Shown here: piece after piece, positions 53,862-63,914 of the stretch
Position numbering within the stretch: the stretch's first letter is position 1
Layout of the letters: every line of letters starts with the position of its first letter
Source of the DNA: Runella sp. MFBS21
Lineage (GTDB): Bacteria; Bacteroidota; Bacteroidia; Cytophagales; Spirosomataceae
Assembly: GCF_029433105.1 (NCBI RefSeq)
Contig: NZ_JARNTW010000023.1
Coordinates: forward strand, 44,607-108,606
Direction: 5' to 3'
DNA length: 64,000 nucleotides
Position numbers and translations under genes: made by a program
Notes under the pieces: generated by a model
Told to the model about the DNA's origin: nothing
The model's input: only the letters and a program-made list of their open reading frames with translations
The model's database searches: none

Positions 53862-54245
53862 ATGAAACAACGCAAATTAGATGTTATATCTTCTGAAGAA
53901 CTGTGCCATTTAGTAGTAAAAGGGATGCAGGAAAAAAAGGCGGTAGACGTGGTAATAATGGACCTGCGCGAAATCAAAAATGCCATTACTGATTTTTTTG
54001 TGATTTGCACCGGTAACTCTGATACCCAAATAGACGCTATCGCCGACTCAATCGAACAAGAAGTTTATAAAGTAACTCAGGGACTACCTTGGCAGCGCGA
54101 AGGCAAAGAAGCAAAGGAGTGGATTCTGATTGATTATGTAGACGTAGTGGCTCACGTTTTCAAAAAAGAACGTCGCGAATTTTATGGACTCGAACAGCTA
54201 TGGGGTGATGCCAAAGTTACCTACGTAGAAGAAGAGTTTGCATAA
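53862..54245 (+). CDS. rsfS: Ribosomal silencing factor RsfS
   Basis: 127 residues. DUF143 signature with DLREIKNAITDFFVICTGNSDTQIDAIADSIE and WILIDYVDVVAHVF. It binds L14 on the 50S subunit and blocks subunit joining during starvation. The synteny birA / rsfS / ftsH is common in this order. A 177-bp gap with no features separates it from ftsH. Confidence 0.93.
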   Translation: MKQRKLDVISSEELCHLVVKGMQEKKAVDVVIMDLREIKNAITDFFVICTGNSDTQIDAIADSIEQEVYKVTQGLPWQREGKEAKEWILIDYVDVVAHVFKKERREFYGLEQLWGDAKVTYVEEEFA

Positions 54246-54422
54246 ATGAACATTACCCTTAAAAATAATGTTGCCTTAACATACATTGAAGTACGCCAAC
54301 CAAACACCCATACCTAATCAAACACTTGTCAATGGTCTTTCGTGATTGTAGCGTCTAGTCTAGTATTTTATTTATGCAGCCACCAGTACGAATAACCATT
54401 AACCGCTAACGTTTTTATAATT

Positions 54423-56408
54423 ATGTCCGAAAACAATGGAAACCCGCTCAACCCCAACAACCGTAATCCACGCCGCTCCGGCTATCAAGGGTGGATTATA
54501 GCGGCATTGGTGTTGGCAATTTTGGGGATTACTTTCTTTAGTAAAAACACCGCAGTAAGACCAATCACCCAAAAGAAATTTGAAAAGATGGTTCATGCAC
54601 ACGAAGTGCAGAATGTCGTCATTGTCAATAACGAATTTGTAGAAGTTACGCTTACCCCAAAAGCACTCGAAGACCCTAAATATCGTGCTTTGTTTGCCGA
54701 TAAGCCTTATTTTAGCAATGGAGGCCCTCATTTTCAATTCGAAGTTACCTCGGCTGACAAGTTTTTGGATGATTTCCAAAAACTAAAGCCTGATAGTGAC
54801 TCTATCGACTACGATTTTGATCGCCGCAGCGATTGGACTGGGTTCTTGAGCACTTGGGGATTCTTGATTATCATGATTTTGGCCATGTACTTCTTGCTGG
54901 GCCGTATGACAGGAGGCGGAGGTCCAGGTGGCCAAATCTTCAACATTGGTCGCTCACGTGCAACTTTGTTTGACGCTGAAAACAAAGTAAAAATCACATT
55001 TAGTGATGTGGCAGGCTTAGAAGAGGCGAAGGAGGAAATCAAAGAAATCGTAGATTATCTCAAAAACCCAAGCAAGTTTACTAAACTAGGGGCAAAAATC
55101 CCGAAAGGTGCTTTGCTTGTAGGCCCTCCCGGTACTGGTAAAACCCTAATTGCGAAAGCAGTAGCAGGTGAAGCAGGCGTACCTTTCTTCTCATTGTCAG
55201 GTTCTGACTTTGTTGAAATGTTTGTAGGGGTTGGGGCTGCACGGGTTCGTGATTTGTTCAAACAAGCCAAAGAAAAAGCGCCGTGTATTATTTTTATTGA
55301 CGAGATTGACGCCGTAGGACGCTCACGTGGCCGAGGTGCAATGCCAGGTGCCAATGACGAGCGCGAAAACACCCTCAACTCTTTGTTGGTTGAAATGGAT
55401 GGCTTTGCGACTGATTCAGGGATTATTATTATGGCTGCTACCAACCGCCCTGATGTACTTGACCCAGCTCTCCTACGTCCAGGTCGTTTTGACCGCCAAA
55501 TCTCAGTCGATAAACCAGACATTGTAGGCCGTGAAGCTATTTTTAAAGTGCACTTGAAGCCCATTAAATTGGCCCCTGATGTGGACCCTAAAAAACTAGC
55601 AGCTCAGACACCGGGCTTTGCAGGAGCTGAAATCGCCAACGTTTGTAACGAAGCTGCTTTGATTGCCGCACGTCGCGACCGTGAAGAGGTCACTATGCAA
55701 GACTTCCAAGATGCGATGGATAGGGTCATTGGTGGTTTGGAGAAAAAGAATAAGCTCATTTCGCCTGATGAAAAGAAAATCGTGGCTTATCACGAAGCAG
55801 GACACGCCGTAGCGGGTTGGTTTTTGGAACACGCCGATCCCTTGGTGAAAGTTACGATTGTACCACGCGGAGTTGCTGCTCTTGGCTATGCACAATACTT
55901 GCCCCGTGAGCAGTATTTGTACCGTACTGAGCAATTGATGGACGAAATGTGTATGACCCTCGGAGGGCGTGCCGCTGAAGATGTAGTGTTTGGTAAGGTT
56001 TCGACTGGTGCCTTGAGCGACTTGGAGCGAGTAACGAAACTTGCTCACAGTATGGTAACCGTGTATGGTCTCAACGATAAGATAGGCAACATGTCATATT
56101 ATGATTCCAAACAGTCGGATTACTCATTCAATAAGCCTTATTCAGAAGAAACAGCCCGTATGATTGATGAGGAAGTTCGTAAACTCATCGAGCAAGCCTA
56201 TAATCGTTGTTTCAATTTACTTTCCGAGCATCGCGAAGCCCTTGAAGTAATTGCCAAAGAATTACTTGAAAAAGAAATCCTTTTCCAAAGTGATTTAGAG
56301 CGCTTAATTGGTAAGCGTCCTTTTGAAAGAGAGACCGTATACCAAGCTTATATGAATAACGACAACGGCAACACTCAACCCGAAGAGGAAACTTCTGAAG
56401 TAAAATAA
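54423..56408 (+). CDS. ftsH: ATP-dependent zinc metalloprotease FtsH
   Basis: 661 residues. Two membrane helices (~20-38 and ~139-157), AAA domain with Walker A GPPGTGKT and Walker [11 protein letters not shown], second region of homology [21 protein letters not shown], and peptidase domain with HEAGH zinc motif (~457). Degrades unassembled or damaged membrane proteins. Glu-rich C-terminal tail. Single gene with a strong terminator behind. Confidence 0.97.
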   Translation: MSENNGNPLNPNNRNPRRSGYQGWIIAALVLAILGITFFSKNTAVRPITQKKFEKMVHAHEVQNVVIVNNEFVEVTLTPKALEDPKYRALFADKPYFSNGGPHFQFEVTSADKFLDDFQKLKPDSDSIDYDFDRRSDWTGFLSTWGFLIIMILAMYFLLGRMTGGGGPGGQIFNIGRSRATLFDAENKVKITFSDVAGLEEAKEEIKEIVDYLKNPSKFTKLGAKIPKGALLVGPPGTGKTLIAKAVAGEAGVPFFSLSGSDFVEMFVGVGAARVRDLFKQAKEKAPCIIFIDEIDAVGRSRGRGAMPGANDERENTLNSLLVEMDGFATDSGIIIMAATNRPDVLDPALLRPGRFDRQISVDKPDIVGREAIFKVHLKPIKLAPDVDPKKLAAQTPGFAGAEIANVCNEAALIAARRDREEVTMQDFQDAMDRVIGGLEKKNKLISPDEKKIVAYHEAGHAVAGWFLEHADPLVKVTIVPRGVAALGYAQYLPREQYLYRTEQLMDEMCMTLGGRAAEDVVFGKVSTGALSDLERVTKLAHSMVTVYGLNDKIGNMSYYDSKQSDYSFNKPYSEETARMIDEEVRKLIEQAYNRCFNLLSEHREALEVIAKELLEKEILFQSDLERLIGKRPFERETVYQAYMNNDNGNTQPEEETSEVK

Positions 56409-56424
56409 TTTTTGTTGCTTTATC

Positions 56425-56472
56425 AAAAGGCTAGAAAAAAGGGTAAAATACCCCTATTTCTAGCCTTTTTTT
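56425..56472 (+). terminator. Terminator of ftsH
   Basis: AAAAGGCTAGAAA (56425-56437) pairs with TTTCTAGCCTTTT (56457-56469), followed by more T. A small GGGTA/TACCC inner stem lies in the loop. Confidence 0.88.
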
Positions 56473-56509
56473 GTAATATAATTTTATCCAAATCCCCAAA
56501 GCCAAAAAG

Positions 56510-56797
56510 ATGTTATATGTAATCCATGCGTATGATTATACTGACGCAGAAGCACTCGAACGCCGCATGACGGCACGCCCTCACCACTTAGAAGGCGCCA
56601 AAACGCTCAAAGAAAATGGAAATTTTGTGATGGGGGGCGCCCTTCTTGATCCAGAAGGCAAAATGATTGGCTCCATGATGGTCGTTGACTTTGATACTGA
56701 AGACCAAATGAATCAATGGCTTCACAATGACCCCTACGTCACCGGAAAAGTATGGGAAAGGATAGATGCAAAACCTTTCCGAAAAGCGGATGTTTAG
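56510..56797 (+). CDS. YCII-family protein
   Basis: 95 residues, ferredoxin-like. YVIHAYDYTDAEALERRM, HLEGAKTLKENG and GSMMVVDFDTEDQMNQWLHNDPYV follow the YciI family, whose members include putative dehydratase/lactonase-like enzymes with a conserved His-Asp pair. Function unknown here. Confidence 0.85.
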   Translation: MLYVIHAYDYTDAEALERRMTARPHHLEGAKTLKENGNFVMGGALLDPEGKMIGSMMVVDFDTEDQMNQWLHNDPYVTGKVWERIDAKPFRKADV

Positions 56798-56803
56798 GAA
56801 GCA

Positions 56804-56836
56804 GAAAAAGGCACTATGACGAGTCGTAGTGCCTTC
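56804..56836. terminator. Bidirectional terminator between YCII and rpsU
   Basis: AAGGCACTA (56808-56816) pairs with TAGTGCCTT (56827-56835). The minus strand has a five-T tract directly after the stem, so it ends rpsU transcription; it is 7 bp past the YCII stop on the other side. Confidence 0.75.
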
Positions 56837-56899
56837 TAATGATTTATATATGAAGAGTGTAGTATTCTAACTACTAACCTCTCTGTGAGTTCAGTAAGC

Positions 56900-57094
56900 T
56901 TAGATTACTTCGTTTTCGCGCATTTTTTGCACGTAAGACGCATGAATCACTTGCTGACGGCGCTTAACTGATTTTTTCTCGAATGCAGAGCGTGAACGCA
57001 ATTCTTTTAAAACACCAGTTTTTTCAAATTTCTTTTTGAAACGTTTTAACGCTTTGTCAATTGATTCGTTTTCTTTGATTTGTACGACGAGCAT
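56900..57094 (-). CDS. rpsU: 30S ribosomal protein S21
   Basis: 64 residues, basic: [20 protein letters not shown], then [15 protein letters not shown] and [13 protein letters not shown]21 sits near the anti-Shine-Dalgarno of 16S rRNA. In Bacteroidota it takes part in sequestering the anti-SD, consistent with the weak SD sites seen throughout this window. Own terminator downstream. Confidence 0.95.
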   Translation of the reverse strand: MLVVQIKENESIDKALKRFKKKFEKTGVLKELRSRSAFEKKSVKRRQQVIHASYVQKMRENEVI

Positions 57095-57222
57095 ATTTGT
57101 TTGAGTTTATATCTTTTTCTAAACGGACTGCAAAAATAAAAGCCTATTTTTAAAAAATCAACTTTATTTGTGTTTTTGTTTAACTAATTTATCGCTGCAA
57201 ACCCAATTATTTTTCCTGTATT

Positions 57223-58167
57223 ATGTATTTTGCCATTATCGACCTAGGTACCAACACTTTCCATTTGGTGATTGTTAAAAAAAATGCCCATCAAACGACT
57301 CCCGTTTACAAGGCACAAATACCTACCAAAATAGGCAAATCGGGTATCAATCAAGGAATTATTACGGAAGAAGCTATCCAAAGGGCACTTACGGTACTTA
57401 CTCAATTTCGACAAAAAACAGATGAATGGAACATCCCTGTTGATCATATAACAGCGATAGGAACAAGTGCTATCCGCAACGCTAGCAATGCTCCCACTTT
57501 TTGTCAGGCTATTTTTGAGGCCACAGGGATTACTGTAGAGGTGATTTCGGGCGACCGCGAAGCTGAACTTATCTACGAAGGAGTCAAACAAGCCCTTGAT
57601 TTAGAGCAAAGCCCTTCTTTGGTGATGGATATCGGCGGAGGAAGTGTAGAATTTATCATTTGCAATCAATCACGGATTTTTTGGAAACAAAGCTTTGAGA
57701 TAGGTGGACAACGATTACTAGAAAAATTTGTGTCTACCGATCCTATCTCTGCCTCCGCTATACAACGCTTGTCAAATTATTTAGAAGAAGAGCTTTTGCC
57801 TCTCCTCAACGCCGCACATCAATATGCCCCCAAAATATTAGTAGGCTCTTCGGGGTCATTTGATACGCTGGTAGAAATGGATTTTATGAATAGACTTGGG
57901 AACTTTCCTGATGCCCAACAAACTGGTTTTGAGCTTTCTTTGTCCGAATTTGAGCGGGCCTATGAGCTTATTACCACCAAAAACCGAGAACAAAGGTTGG
58001 CTATTCCGGGGATGATAGAGCTACGGGTTGATTTGATTGTACCTGCCGTGGTATTGATAGCCTATGTATTGAAAGCACTCCAAATCAATAGAATTCGGAC
58101 TTCGACTTACGCCCTCAAAGAAGGAGTTTTAGCGTGGGTACTTAGCAAAAATCAAAGTCTACAATAA
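57223..58167 (+). CDS. Ppx/GppA family phosphatase
   Basis: 314 residues, one Ppx-GppA ASKHA domain. N-terminal IDLGTNTFHLVIV (phosphate loop 1), ATSAIRNASN-like GTSAIRNAS, and MDIGGGSVEFIIC (phosphate loop 2). No C-terminal HD domain. It removes phosphate from polyphosphate and/or pppGpp. Starts 128 bp from the divergent rpsU gene. Confidence 0.92.
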   Translation: MYFAIIDLGTNTFHLVIVKKNAHQTTPVYKAQIPTKIGKSGINQGIITEEAIQRALTVLTQFRQKTDEWNIPVDHITAIGTSAIRNASNAPTFCQAIFEATGITVEVISGDREAELIYEGVKQALDLEQSPSLVMDIGGGSVEFIICNQSRIFWKQSFEIGGQRLLEKFVSTDPISASAIQRLSNYLEEELLPLLNAAHQYAPKILVGSSGSFDTLVEMDFMNRLGNFPDAQQTGFELSLSEFERAYELITTKNREQRLAIPGMIELRVDLIVPAVVLIAYVLKALQINRIRTSTYALKEGVLAWVLSKNQSLQ

Positions 58168-58170
58168 AAG

Positions 58171-58380
58171 CTATATTTTTTTCACAAAACTTGTTTTTAA
58201 CACAATACTCATACCATCTACTCGGCAATCTATCTCCTCGTCGTTGTCAGTAAGGCGAATTTTTTTGATTACTTTTCCTTGTTTCAAAGTGACCGACGAG
58301 CCTTTGACTTTCAAGTCTTTAGTAAGTTTTACTGAATCACCATCATTGAGTAAAGTTCCGTTACTATCTTTTACTTCCAT
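58171..58380 (-). CDS. PhnA-domain protein (C-terminal domain only)
   Basis: 69 residues from ATG 58380 ([17 protein letters not shown]). An upstream in-frame ATG at 58437 would add 19 residues unlike the family. The SH3-like PhnA domain [22 protein letters not shown] and [19 protein letters not shown] is complete, without the zinc ribbon of full-length PhnA. The name comes from E. coli; it is not a phosphonatase. Function unknown. Confidence 0.85.
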   Translation of the reverse strand: MEVKDSNGTLLNDGDSVKLTKDLKVKGSSVTLKQGKVIKKIRLTDNDEEIDCRVDGMSIVLKTSFVKKI

Positions 58381-58535
58381 TTTTTGTTTTATTTTTTTAA
58401 CACTATCTAAGCTTTTTTGGTAGCTATAACGCTTCAAAGTAAGGCATAAGTTTTGAGTTTTGAAAACAACAGGAGCGACAAAAATAGATTCTTGCCGCTC
58501 TTGTTCCGATTTTAATATTTTGTATCGTAAGTCTT

Positions 58536-60251
58536 CTAATGCGATTCGCGGCTTACTTCACTTCCTGATTTTCCTACCAAGAAATCAAAATCACAACCCT
58601 CATGCGACTGAGTGACGTGCTCAATGTAGAGTTTGTTATGACCTCGATTGTAGCCCAAGTCAATTGGTTGCCAAGCCGCTCTACGGCGCGTAATTTCGTC
58701 TTCCTCAACATGCCAATGAATATAGCGTTCATGGATGTCAATTTCAATCAAGTCACCGTTTTGTACCAATGCTAAATTTCCCCCAATAGCACTTTCGGGA
58801 GAAGCATGTAAGAGTACAGTGCCATAAGCTGTACCACTCATCCGAGCATCAGAAATACGGACCATGTCAGTAATGCCTTTTTCTAACAGTTTTTTGGGAA
58901 GTGCCATATTTCCTACTTCCGGCATGCCAGGATAGCCCTTAGGCCCGACGTTTTTCAAGACCATTACACAGGTTTCGTCAATATCCAAAGCAGGGTCATC
59001 AATACGAGCGTGGTAATCTTCAATAGTCTCAAAAACCACCGCTCGGCCTTTGTGTTTCATAAGATGTGCCGAGGCCGCTGAAGGCTTAATGACGGCGCCA
59101 TTTTCGCAAAGATTTCCCTTAATTACGGCTATTCCACCTTCTTCTAAGATAGGCTGCTCTCCCGAAGCAATCACATCAGGATTCCAGTTTTTAGCACTTA
59201 CCGAATTATCAATCAAAGACTTACCATTGACCGTGATTACATCTTTATGCAAATGCTCTTTGATTTCATTGATAACGACCTGTAAACCTCCTGCATAGAA
59301 ATAATCTTCCATGAGGTATTTGCCAGATGGCATCACATTGAGTAAGAAAGGCATCCGCGAACCCACACGGTCAAAATCATCAAGGGTCAAATCAACCCCT
59401 ACCCTTCCGGCAATAGCCAGTAGGTGAAGAACAAAATTGGTAGAACCACCTACGGCGGCATTGGCCATGATGGCATTTTCGAAAGCCTCTTTGGTTAAGA
59501 TTTTAGAAAGCGTGAGGTTTTCTTTTACCATTTCTACAATACGCATCCCGGTAAGATGAGCATTCATTTTCTTACGGGAATCTGCCGCAGGAATTGCCGA
59601 AAGTCCGGGCAAAGTCAACCCCAGAGCCTCAGCCATGGTTGCCATCGTAGAGGCCGTCCCCATGGTAGAGCAGTGACCAATACTCCTACTCATACAACTT
59701 TCGGCTTCTTCAAATTCTTCGGGGGTCATTTTGCCAGTTTTAAGATCGTCAGCAAAGCGCCACACATCCGTACCGGAGCCAATGGCTTTTCCTTGAAAAC
59801 GCCCCGCCAACATTGGCCCACCGGGCAATACAATGGTAGGCAAATCGACGCTGGCCGCGCCCATGATAAGCGAAGGCGTAGTTTTGTCACAGCCTGTTAG
59901 CAATACAATCGCATCAAAAGGATTGGCTCGGATACTTTCTTCGACACTCATACTGGCTAGGTTACGATAAAGCATCGCCGTAGGCCGAATAAGCGTCTCT
60001 CCAAGCGACATCACTGGAAACTCCAACGGAAACCCACCCGCTTCATACACTCCATTTTTGACACTTTGAGCCAAATCTCGAAAATGAGCATTACAAGGAG
60101 TCACTTCCGACCACGTATTACAAATACCAATCACGGGCTTCCCTTTAAATTGATGCGGGGCATGACCCTGATTTTTCATCCAACTACGGTAAATAAAACC
60201 ATCTTTACCTTCTTTGCCAAACCAATCTTGGCTGCGGAGTTTCTGTTCCAT
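58536..60251 (-). CDS. IlvD/Edd-family dehydratase, sugar-acid type
   Basis: 571 residues. Fe-S cysteines in [18 protein letters not shown] and [17 protein letters not shown]. The N-terminus [20 protein letters not shown] and the ending LDYNRG-like [16 protein letters not shown] follow the L-arabonate/D-xylonate dehydratase branch rather than dihydroxy-acid dehydratase of branched-chain synthesis. It would dehydrate an aldonic acid to the 2-keto-3-deoxy acid. Two palindromes in its leader look like regulator sites. Confidence 0.88.
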   Translation of the reverse strand: MEQKLRSQDWFGKEGKDGFIYRSWMKNQGHAPHQFKGKPVIGICNTWSEVTPCNAHFRDLAQSVKNGVYEAGGFPLEFPVMSLGETLIRPTAMLYRNLASMSVEESIRANPFDAIVLLTGCDKTTPSLIMGAASVDLPTIVLPGGPMLAGRFQGKAIGSGTDVWRFADDLKTGKMTPEEFEEAESCMSRSIGHCSTMGTASTMATMAEALGLTLPGLSAIPAADSRKKMNAHLTGMRIVEMVKENLTLSKILTKEAFENAIMANAAVGGSTNFVLHLLAIAGRVGVDLTLDDFDRVGSRMPFLLNVMPSGKYLMEDYFYAGGLQVVINEIKEHLHKDVITVNGKSLIDNSVSAKNWNPDVIASGEQPILEEGGIAVIKGNLCENGAVIKPSAASAHLMKHKGRAVVFETIEDYHARIDDPALDIDETCVMVLKNVGPKGYPGMPEVGNMALPKKLLEKGITDMVRISDARMSGTAYGTVLLHASPESAIGGNLALVQNGDLIEIDIHERYIHWHVEEDEITRRRAAWQPIDLGYNRGHNKLYIEHVTQSHEGCDFDFLVGKSGSEVSRESH

Positions 60252-60263
60252 TTAATTGTGAAA

Positions 60264-60307
60264 GGTGCAAATGCACCGTTTGTAGTGACACTCTGATAAG
60301 TTATCAG
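60264..60307 (-). promoter_or_regulatory. Two palindromes upstream of the dehydratase gene
   Basis: GGTGCAAATGCACC (60264-60277) and CTGATAAGTTATCAG (60293-60307) are both perfect inverted repeats, 13-56 bp before the dehydratase ATG at 60251. They could bind a dimeric repressor such as a GntR- or LacI-type sugar-acid sensor. The rest of the gap 60308-60684 is AT-rich and featureless to me. Confidence 0.4.
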
Positions 60308-60684
60308 GTAACAAGCCCTGTGTTGTCTTATAAAAGGCATAGAAGTGCAAAATCTAATAGTTGTAGTTCTGGGGAAGAAAATGTATTTTTAAATAAATCA
60401 ACTTACTGAATATCCAACTACCTTTCATCTGGCATTTGCACAAAAGTTGATTTATCCCTATCCTTAGACCGCTCTGTCTTCGCCACTCATTAGTTTTACT
60501 CTTCTATTAGCGTTGAGTACCAATATATTGTAACAGGAGTTCTAAATTTAAAACCCTTTAAAGGATCAATTTGTTAATTAGTTAGATCCCAGCGAGTAGT
60601 TTTCAGTAGTATTTTTGAGTGAATGTGGATACTTTATTTTAGACATCTTATCTTTTTAACGGGCAAGACGCTCGTAATATTTTT

Positions 60685-61242
60685 ATGAAAATATACACCA
60701 AAACAGGCGACCAAGGCTCTACCTCTTTAGTAGGCGGAACACGTCTTAGCAAAGCTGATTTAAGAATCGATACTTACGGAACGGTAGACGAACTCAACGC
60801 CTACATCGGATTGGTACGCGACCAAGAGGTCAATCAGCCTCGGCGCGATTTCTTGAAATATATCCAAGATAGGCTTTTTACGATTGGTTCCATTTTGGCC
60901 TCTGAACCTGACAACAAAAAACATTTTATTCCTGACCTTCATGAAGAAGATATCACCGCCCTAGAAATGGCCATGGATGAAATGAATCTTGTACTCGAAC
61001 CCATGCGAGCCTTTATTTTGCCAGGTGGACATGAGTCAGTATCATTTGCTCACGTAGCACGTACCGTCTGCCGCCGCGCCGAGCGCCTCACTGTGGCACT
61101 CAACGAAACCGAACCGGTAGAATCAGTCGTGATTCGATACCTCAATCGCCTCTCTGATTATTTGTTTGTACTTTCTCGCAAAATGGCACAAGAATTGGGA
61201 GTAGAAGAAATCAAATGGGCAGGCCGCAAAAGCAAGCAATAG
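60685..61242 (+). CDS. Cob(I)alamin adenosyltransferase, PduO type
   Basis: 185 residues, trimeric helical family. ATP-binding start YTKTGDQGSTSLVGGTR, HVARTVCRRAERLTVAL and YLNRLSDYLFVLSRKMA. Adenosylates cob(I)alamin for B12 enzymes such as methylmalonyl-CoA mutase. No other cobalamin genes are in the window. Confidence 0.95.
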   Translation: MKIYTKTGDQGSTSLVGGTRLSKADLRIDTYGTVDELNAYIGLVRDQEVNQPRRDFLKYIQDRLFTIGSILASEPDNKKHFIPDLHEEDITALEMAMDEMNLVLEPMRAFILPGGHESVSFAHVARTVCRRAERLTVALNETEPVESVVIRYLNRLSDYLFVLSRKMAQELGVEEIKWAGRKSKQ

Positions 61243-61293
61243 CCCCTTCACTCTATCTATTTTAGTTATTTTTAGTAAGTATAGTCCTATTTT

Positions 61294-61325
61294 TTTGGGT
61301 TTTTCCATAAAAATAAAAATATTTG
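61294..61325 (+). promoter_or_regulatory. Possible promoter of the aminotransferase gene
   Basis: TTTG at 61294-61297 and AATATTTG at 61318-61325 (one mismatch to TAnnTTTG) with 20-nt spacing, 50 bp before the ATG at 61376. Confidence 0.3.
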
Positions 61326-61375
61326 CATTGACAACTAATTTTAGTCAACTCACATACAGTAAACCACCAATCACA

Positions 61376-62443
61376 ATGACAACGGACACTTTGGCCATGG
61401 AAATAACGCGCGTAGAAGCTTCGCGCATCCATGAAGTAGATTTCGAAAATTTGGTATTTGGTCGCCATTATTCAGACCATATGTTTGTCGCGGATTATAT
61501 CAACGGCGAATGGACAAATCTCCAAATCGTACCCTACGCCAACCTCAGCCTCAGCCCTGCCACTGCCGCTCTTCACTACGGACAAGCGATTTTTGAAGGA
61601 ATGAAAGCTTACAAAAACGACGCTGGCGAAGTGCTGATGTTTCGTCCGTTGGACAACTTGGCACGCTTCAACAAATCGGCGGCTCGGATGTGTATGCCCG
61701 AAGTTCCTGAAGAAATTTTTATGGGAGGACTTACCGAATTGCTCCGCATGGACGCCGCTTGGGTACCTACTACTCCTGATGCTTCTTTGTATATCCGCCC
61801 TTATATGTTTTCGACCGATGCCTATATCGGTGTAAAACCATCTGATACTTACAAATTTATCATATTTACGGGCCCTGTAGGTAAATACTACGCCAAGCCT
61901 CCTCGCGTAAAAGTAGAACAGCACTATATCCGCGCCGCTGAAGGCGGAGTAGGTGCGGCCAAATGCGCCGGAAATTATGGTGGGTCGTTGTACCCTGCTC
62001 GTCTTGCCCAACAGCAAGGCTATGACCAAATCATCTGGACCGATGCCCGCGATCACGCGTTTGTGGAAGAGTCGGGTACCATGAATGTCATGTTTTTCAT
62101 GGATGGCAAGCTCGTCACGCCAGCGGTTTCGGATACGATTCTCAACGGCGTCACGCGCAACAGCATCGTAGACATTGCACGTCACTGGGGTATTCCGGTA
62201 GAAGAGCGTAAAGTATCTGTTCAAGAAATAATCGACGCTCTTAAAGAAAATCGTCTTGAAGCAGCTTTCGGCGCAGGTACCGCAGTAGTGGTATCGCCAT
62301 TTGGGGTAATTGGCTACGAAGGGGTTGACTACGAGCTTCCTGCCGTGACCGAGGATTCATTTGTGGCTAAAGTAAAGGCATTTTTGACCGACATCCGTAC
62401 AGGCAAAGCCGAAGATCCTTTTGGATGGGTTTTGAAAGCGTAA
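61376..62443 (+). CDS. ilvE: Branched-chain amino acid aminotransferase
   Basis: About 355 residues from ATG 61376 (MTTDTLAMEITRV); a longer frame from 61295 crosses the promoter region and is not favoured. Fold-type IV PLP enzyme: LHYGQAIFEGMKAYK, catalytic Lys in GAAKCAGNYGGSL, EESGTMNVMF and phosphate-binding GTAVVVSPFG. Interconverts Val, Leu, Ile and their 2-keto acids. Strong terminator behind. Confidence 0.95.
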   Translation: MTTDTLAMEITRVEASRIHEVDFENLVFGRHYSDHMFVADYINGEWTNLQIVPYANLSLSPATAALHYGQAIFEGMKAYKNDAGEVLMFRPLDNLARFNKSAARMCMPEVPEEIFMGGLTELLRMDAAWVPTTPDASLYIRPYMFSTDAYIGVKPSDTYKFIIFTGPVGKYYAKPPRVKVEQHYIRAAEGGVGAAKCAGNYGGSLYPARLAQQQGYDQIIWTDARDHAFVEESGTMNVMFFMDGKLVTPAVSDTILNGVTRNSIVDIARHWGIPVEERKVSVQEIIDALKENRLEAAFGAGTAVVVSPFGVIGYEGVDYELPAVTEDSFVAKVKAFLTDIRTGKAEDPFGWVLKA

Positions 62444-62465
62444 CAATAAATTATTTTTTTTAGAT

Positions 62466-62502
62466 AAAAGCGCAAAGCGAAAGTTTTGCGCTTTTGCTTT
62501 TT
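62466..62502 (+). terminator. Terminator of ilvE
   Basis: AAAAGCGCAAA pairs with TTTTGCGCTTTT around a GCGAAAG loop, followed by GCTTTTT. It lies 23 bp after the stop. Confidence 0.88.
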
Positions 62503-62552
62503 ATAAATTTTAAAGTATATTCACATGCCAAAAATTTATATTGCAAAAAAGT

Positions 62553-63914
62553 ATGAACAAATTATTAGAAAAATTTCGTAAAAAATTCCCTAACACTGTT
62601 TGTATTATTGAAATATATATTCAAAATTTCTCAAAAAGATCTTTTTGTATTCTCTTATCATTGTCTTTAATAGTAACAATATTTAATGAACCTTTAAAAA
62701 GACCACTATTAACATTCACAAATGTAATATTTAAAGATTTGCCTACCAAAGACGTTTTTCGATCTTATGTAGTACTTTCTTTATTAATTTACAGTCTTTT
62801 CGTATTCATAAACAACAATATACGTAAACACCGATACCCTACTGCAAATAGTATTTTATTTGCAGTAACATTTTATTGTATTTATATCATATGGTTTCGT
62901 AATAGCCTTAATTTTTATTATTTCAAATGGTTTGAAAGCAACATCTACATATTAGACATAATCTATATAGCTATTATAATTTTAGGAATTTTTGATTATC
63001 AAACTATTACCCCCCCTTTAAAACATAAAGAAAGTTTTATATTAGAAGACAATGTTGACCTGGAAGAGCTAGAAAACGATATCTTAGCTAGAAATACTTT
63101 TACCGAAACACTTTCCAAAATCATCAACCAAACAACTCCTAATAAAGCAATTGCTATAGCAATAGTTTCAAAATGGGGCTTTGGGAAAACAGTATTTTTA
63201 AAACAACTAGAAAAAGAACTAACTAGAGACAATTCATCTAATATAGTTTTAAATTTCAACCCTTGGAAAGCAGATAGCAATGTAAATGTATTTCAATTAT
63301 TTTTTGAAGAACTTTCTGAAGCATTAGCACCATATAACAATAGCTTTATAAAGCAGACCAAAAGTTATTCACAAAAATTAACGGAATCAGAAGACGGGGA
63401 TTCGACATTAATAAAAATATCTAAAATAGTATTTGGTGGAATATTTTTCAATCCTTTATCGCTACCAAAACAATATGAAGAATTAAACAAATCAATACAG
63501 AGGATTGGCAAACGAATAATTGTAATAATAGATGATTTAGACCGTTTGTCAGGTGACGAGATTATACTTATCATGCGTTTAATACGCAATATAGCAGACT
63601 TTCAAAATGTAATTTTCGTAGCAGCCTTTGACCGATCTTATGTGGTAAATACCTTATCTAAGGTAGATAAGCTTACAAAGGAAGAAAAATATCTTGAAAA
63701 AATATTTCAAGTAGAAATACCTCTTCCTCCCATTAAGGATGATATAATTATAGAAGAACTAAAAAGGTTAAGCAAACCATTTTTATTAAAAGAAGACTTT
63801 AACGAATTAGAAAGCTGGACAAGCAATGTATTAAACATTACAAATATCCATGCTTCCAATATCAAGAGTCTAAGGGTGCATTGCAAATTGTCGCCTTCAT
63901 GCCGCATTGTTTAG
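62553..63914 (+). CDS. KAP-family P-loop NTPase, probably truncated
   Basis: About 453 codons from ATG 62553. Four helices in the first ~155 residues (ISKRSFCILLSLSLIVTIF.. region, VLSLLIYSLFVFI, ILFAVTFYCIYII, ILDIIYIAIIILGIF), then the KAP NTPase: Walker A SKWGFGKTVFLKQLE, FNPWKAD motif and Walker B IIVIIDDLDRLSGDE. The frame ends in SLRV followed by unrelated residues just where the family's (N)xRxxKR motif should be, and typical members are longer. KAP proteins occur in phage-defence and membrane-associated systems. Low GC against its neighbours suggests transfer. Confidence 0.8.
   Translation: MNKLLEKFRKKFPNTVCIIEIYIQNFSKRSFCILLSLSLIVTIFNEPLKRPLLTFTNVIFKDLPTKDVFRSYVVLSLLIYSLFVFINNNIRKHRYPTANSILFAVTFYCIYIIWFRNSLNFYYFKWFESNIYILDIIYIAIIILGIFDYQTITPPLKHKESFILEDNVDLEELENDILARNTFTETLSKIINQTTPNKAIAIAIVSKWGFGKTVFLKQLEKELTRDNSSNIVLNFNPWKADSNVNVFQLFFEELSEALAPYNNSFIKQTKSYSQKLTESEDGDSTLIKISKIVFGGIFFNPLSLPKQYEELNKSIQRIGKRIIVIIDDLDRLSGDEIILIMRLIRNIADFQNVIFVAAFDRSYVVNTLSKVDKLTKEEKYLEKIFQVEIPLPPIKDDIIIEELKRLSKPFLLKEDFNELESWTSNVLNITNIHASNIKSLRVHCKLSPSCRIV

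Noticed and set aside
58536..60251. Calling the dehydratase IlvD of branched-chain biosynthesis because ilvE is nearby
   Set aside because: N-terminal and C-terminal motifs follow the sugar-acid branch and no other ilv genes are adjacent.
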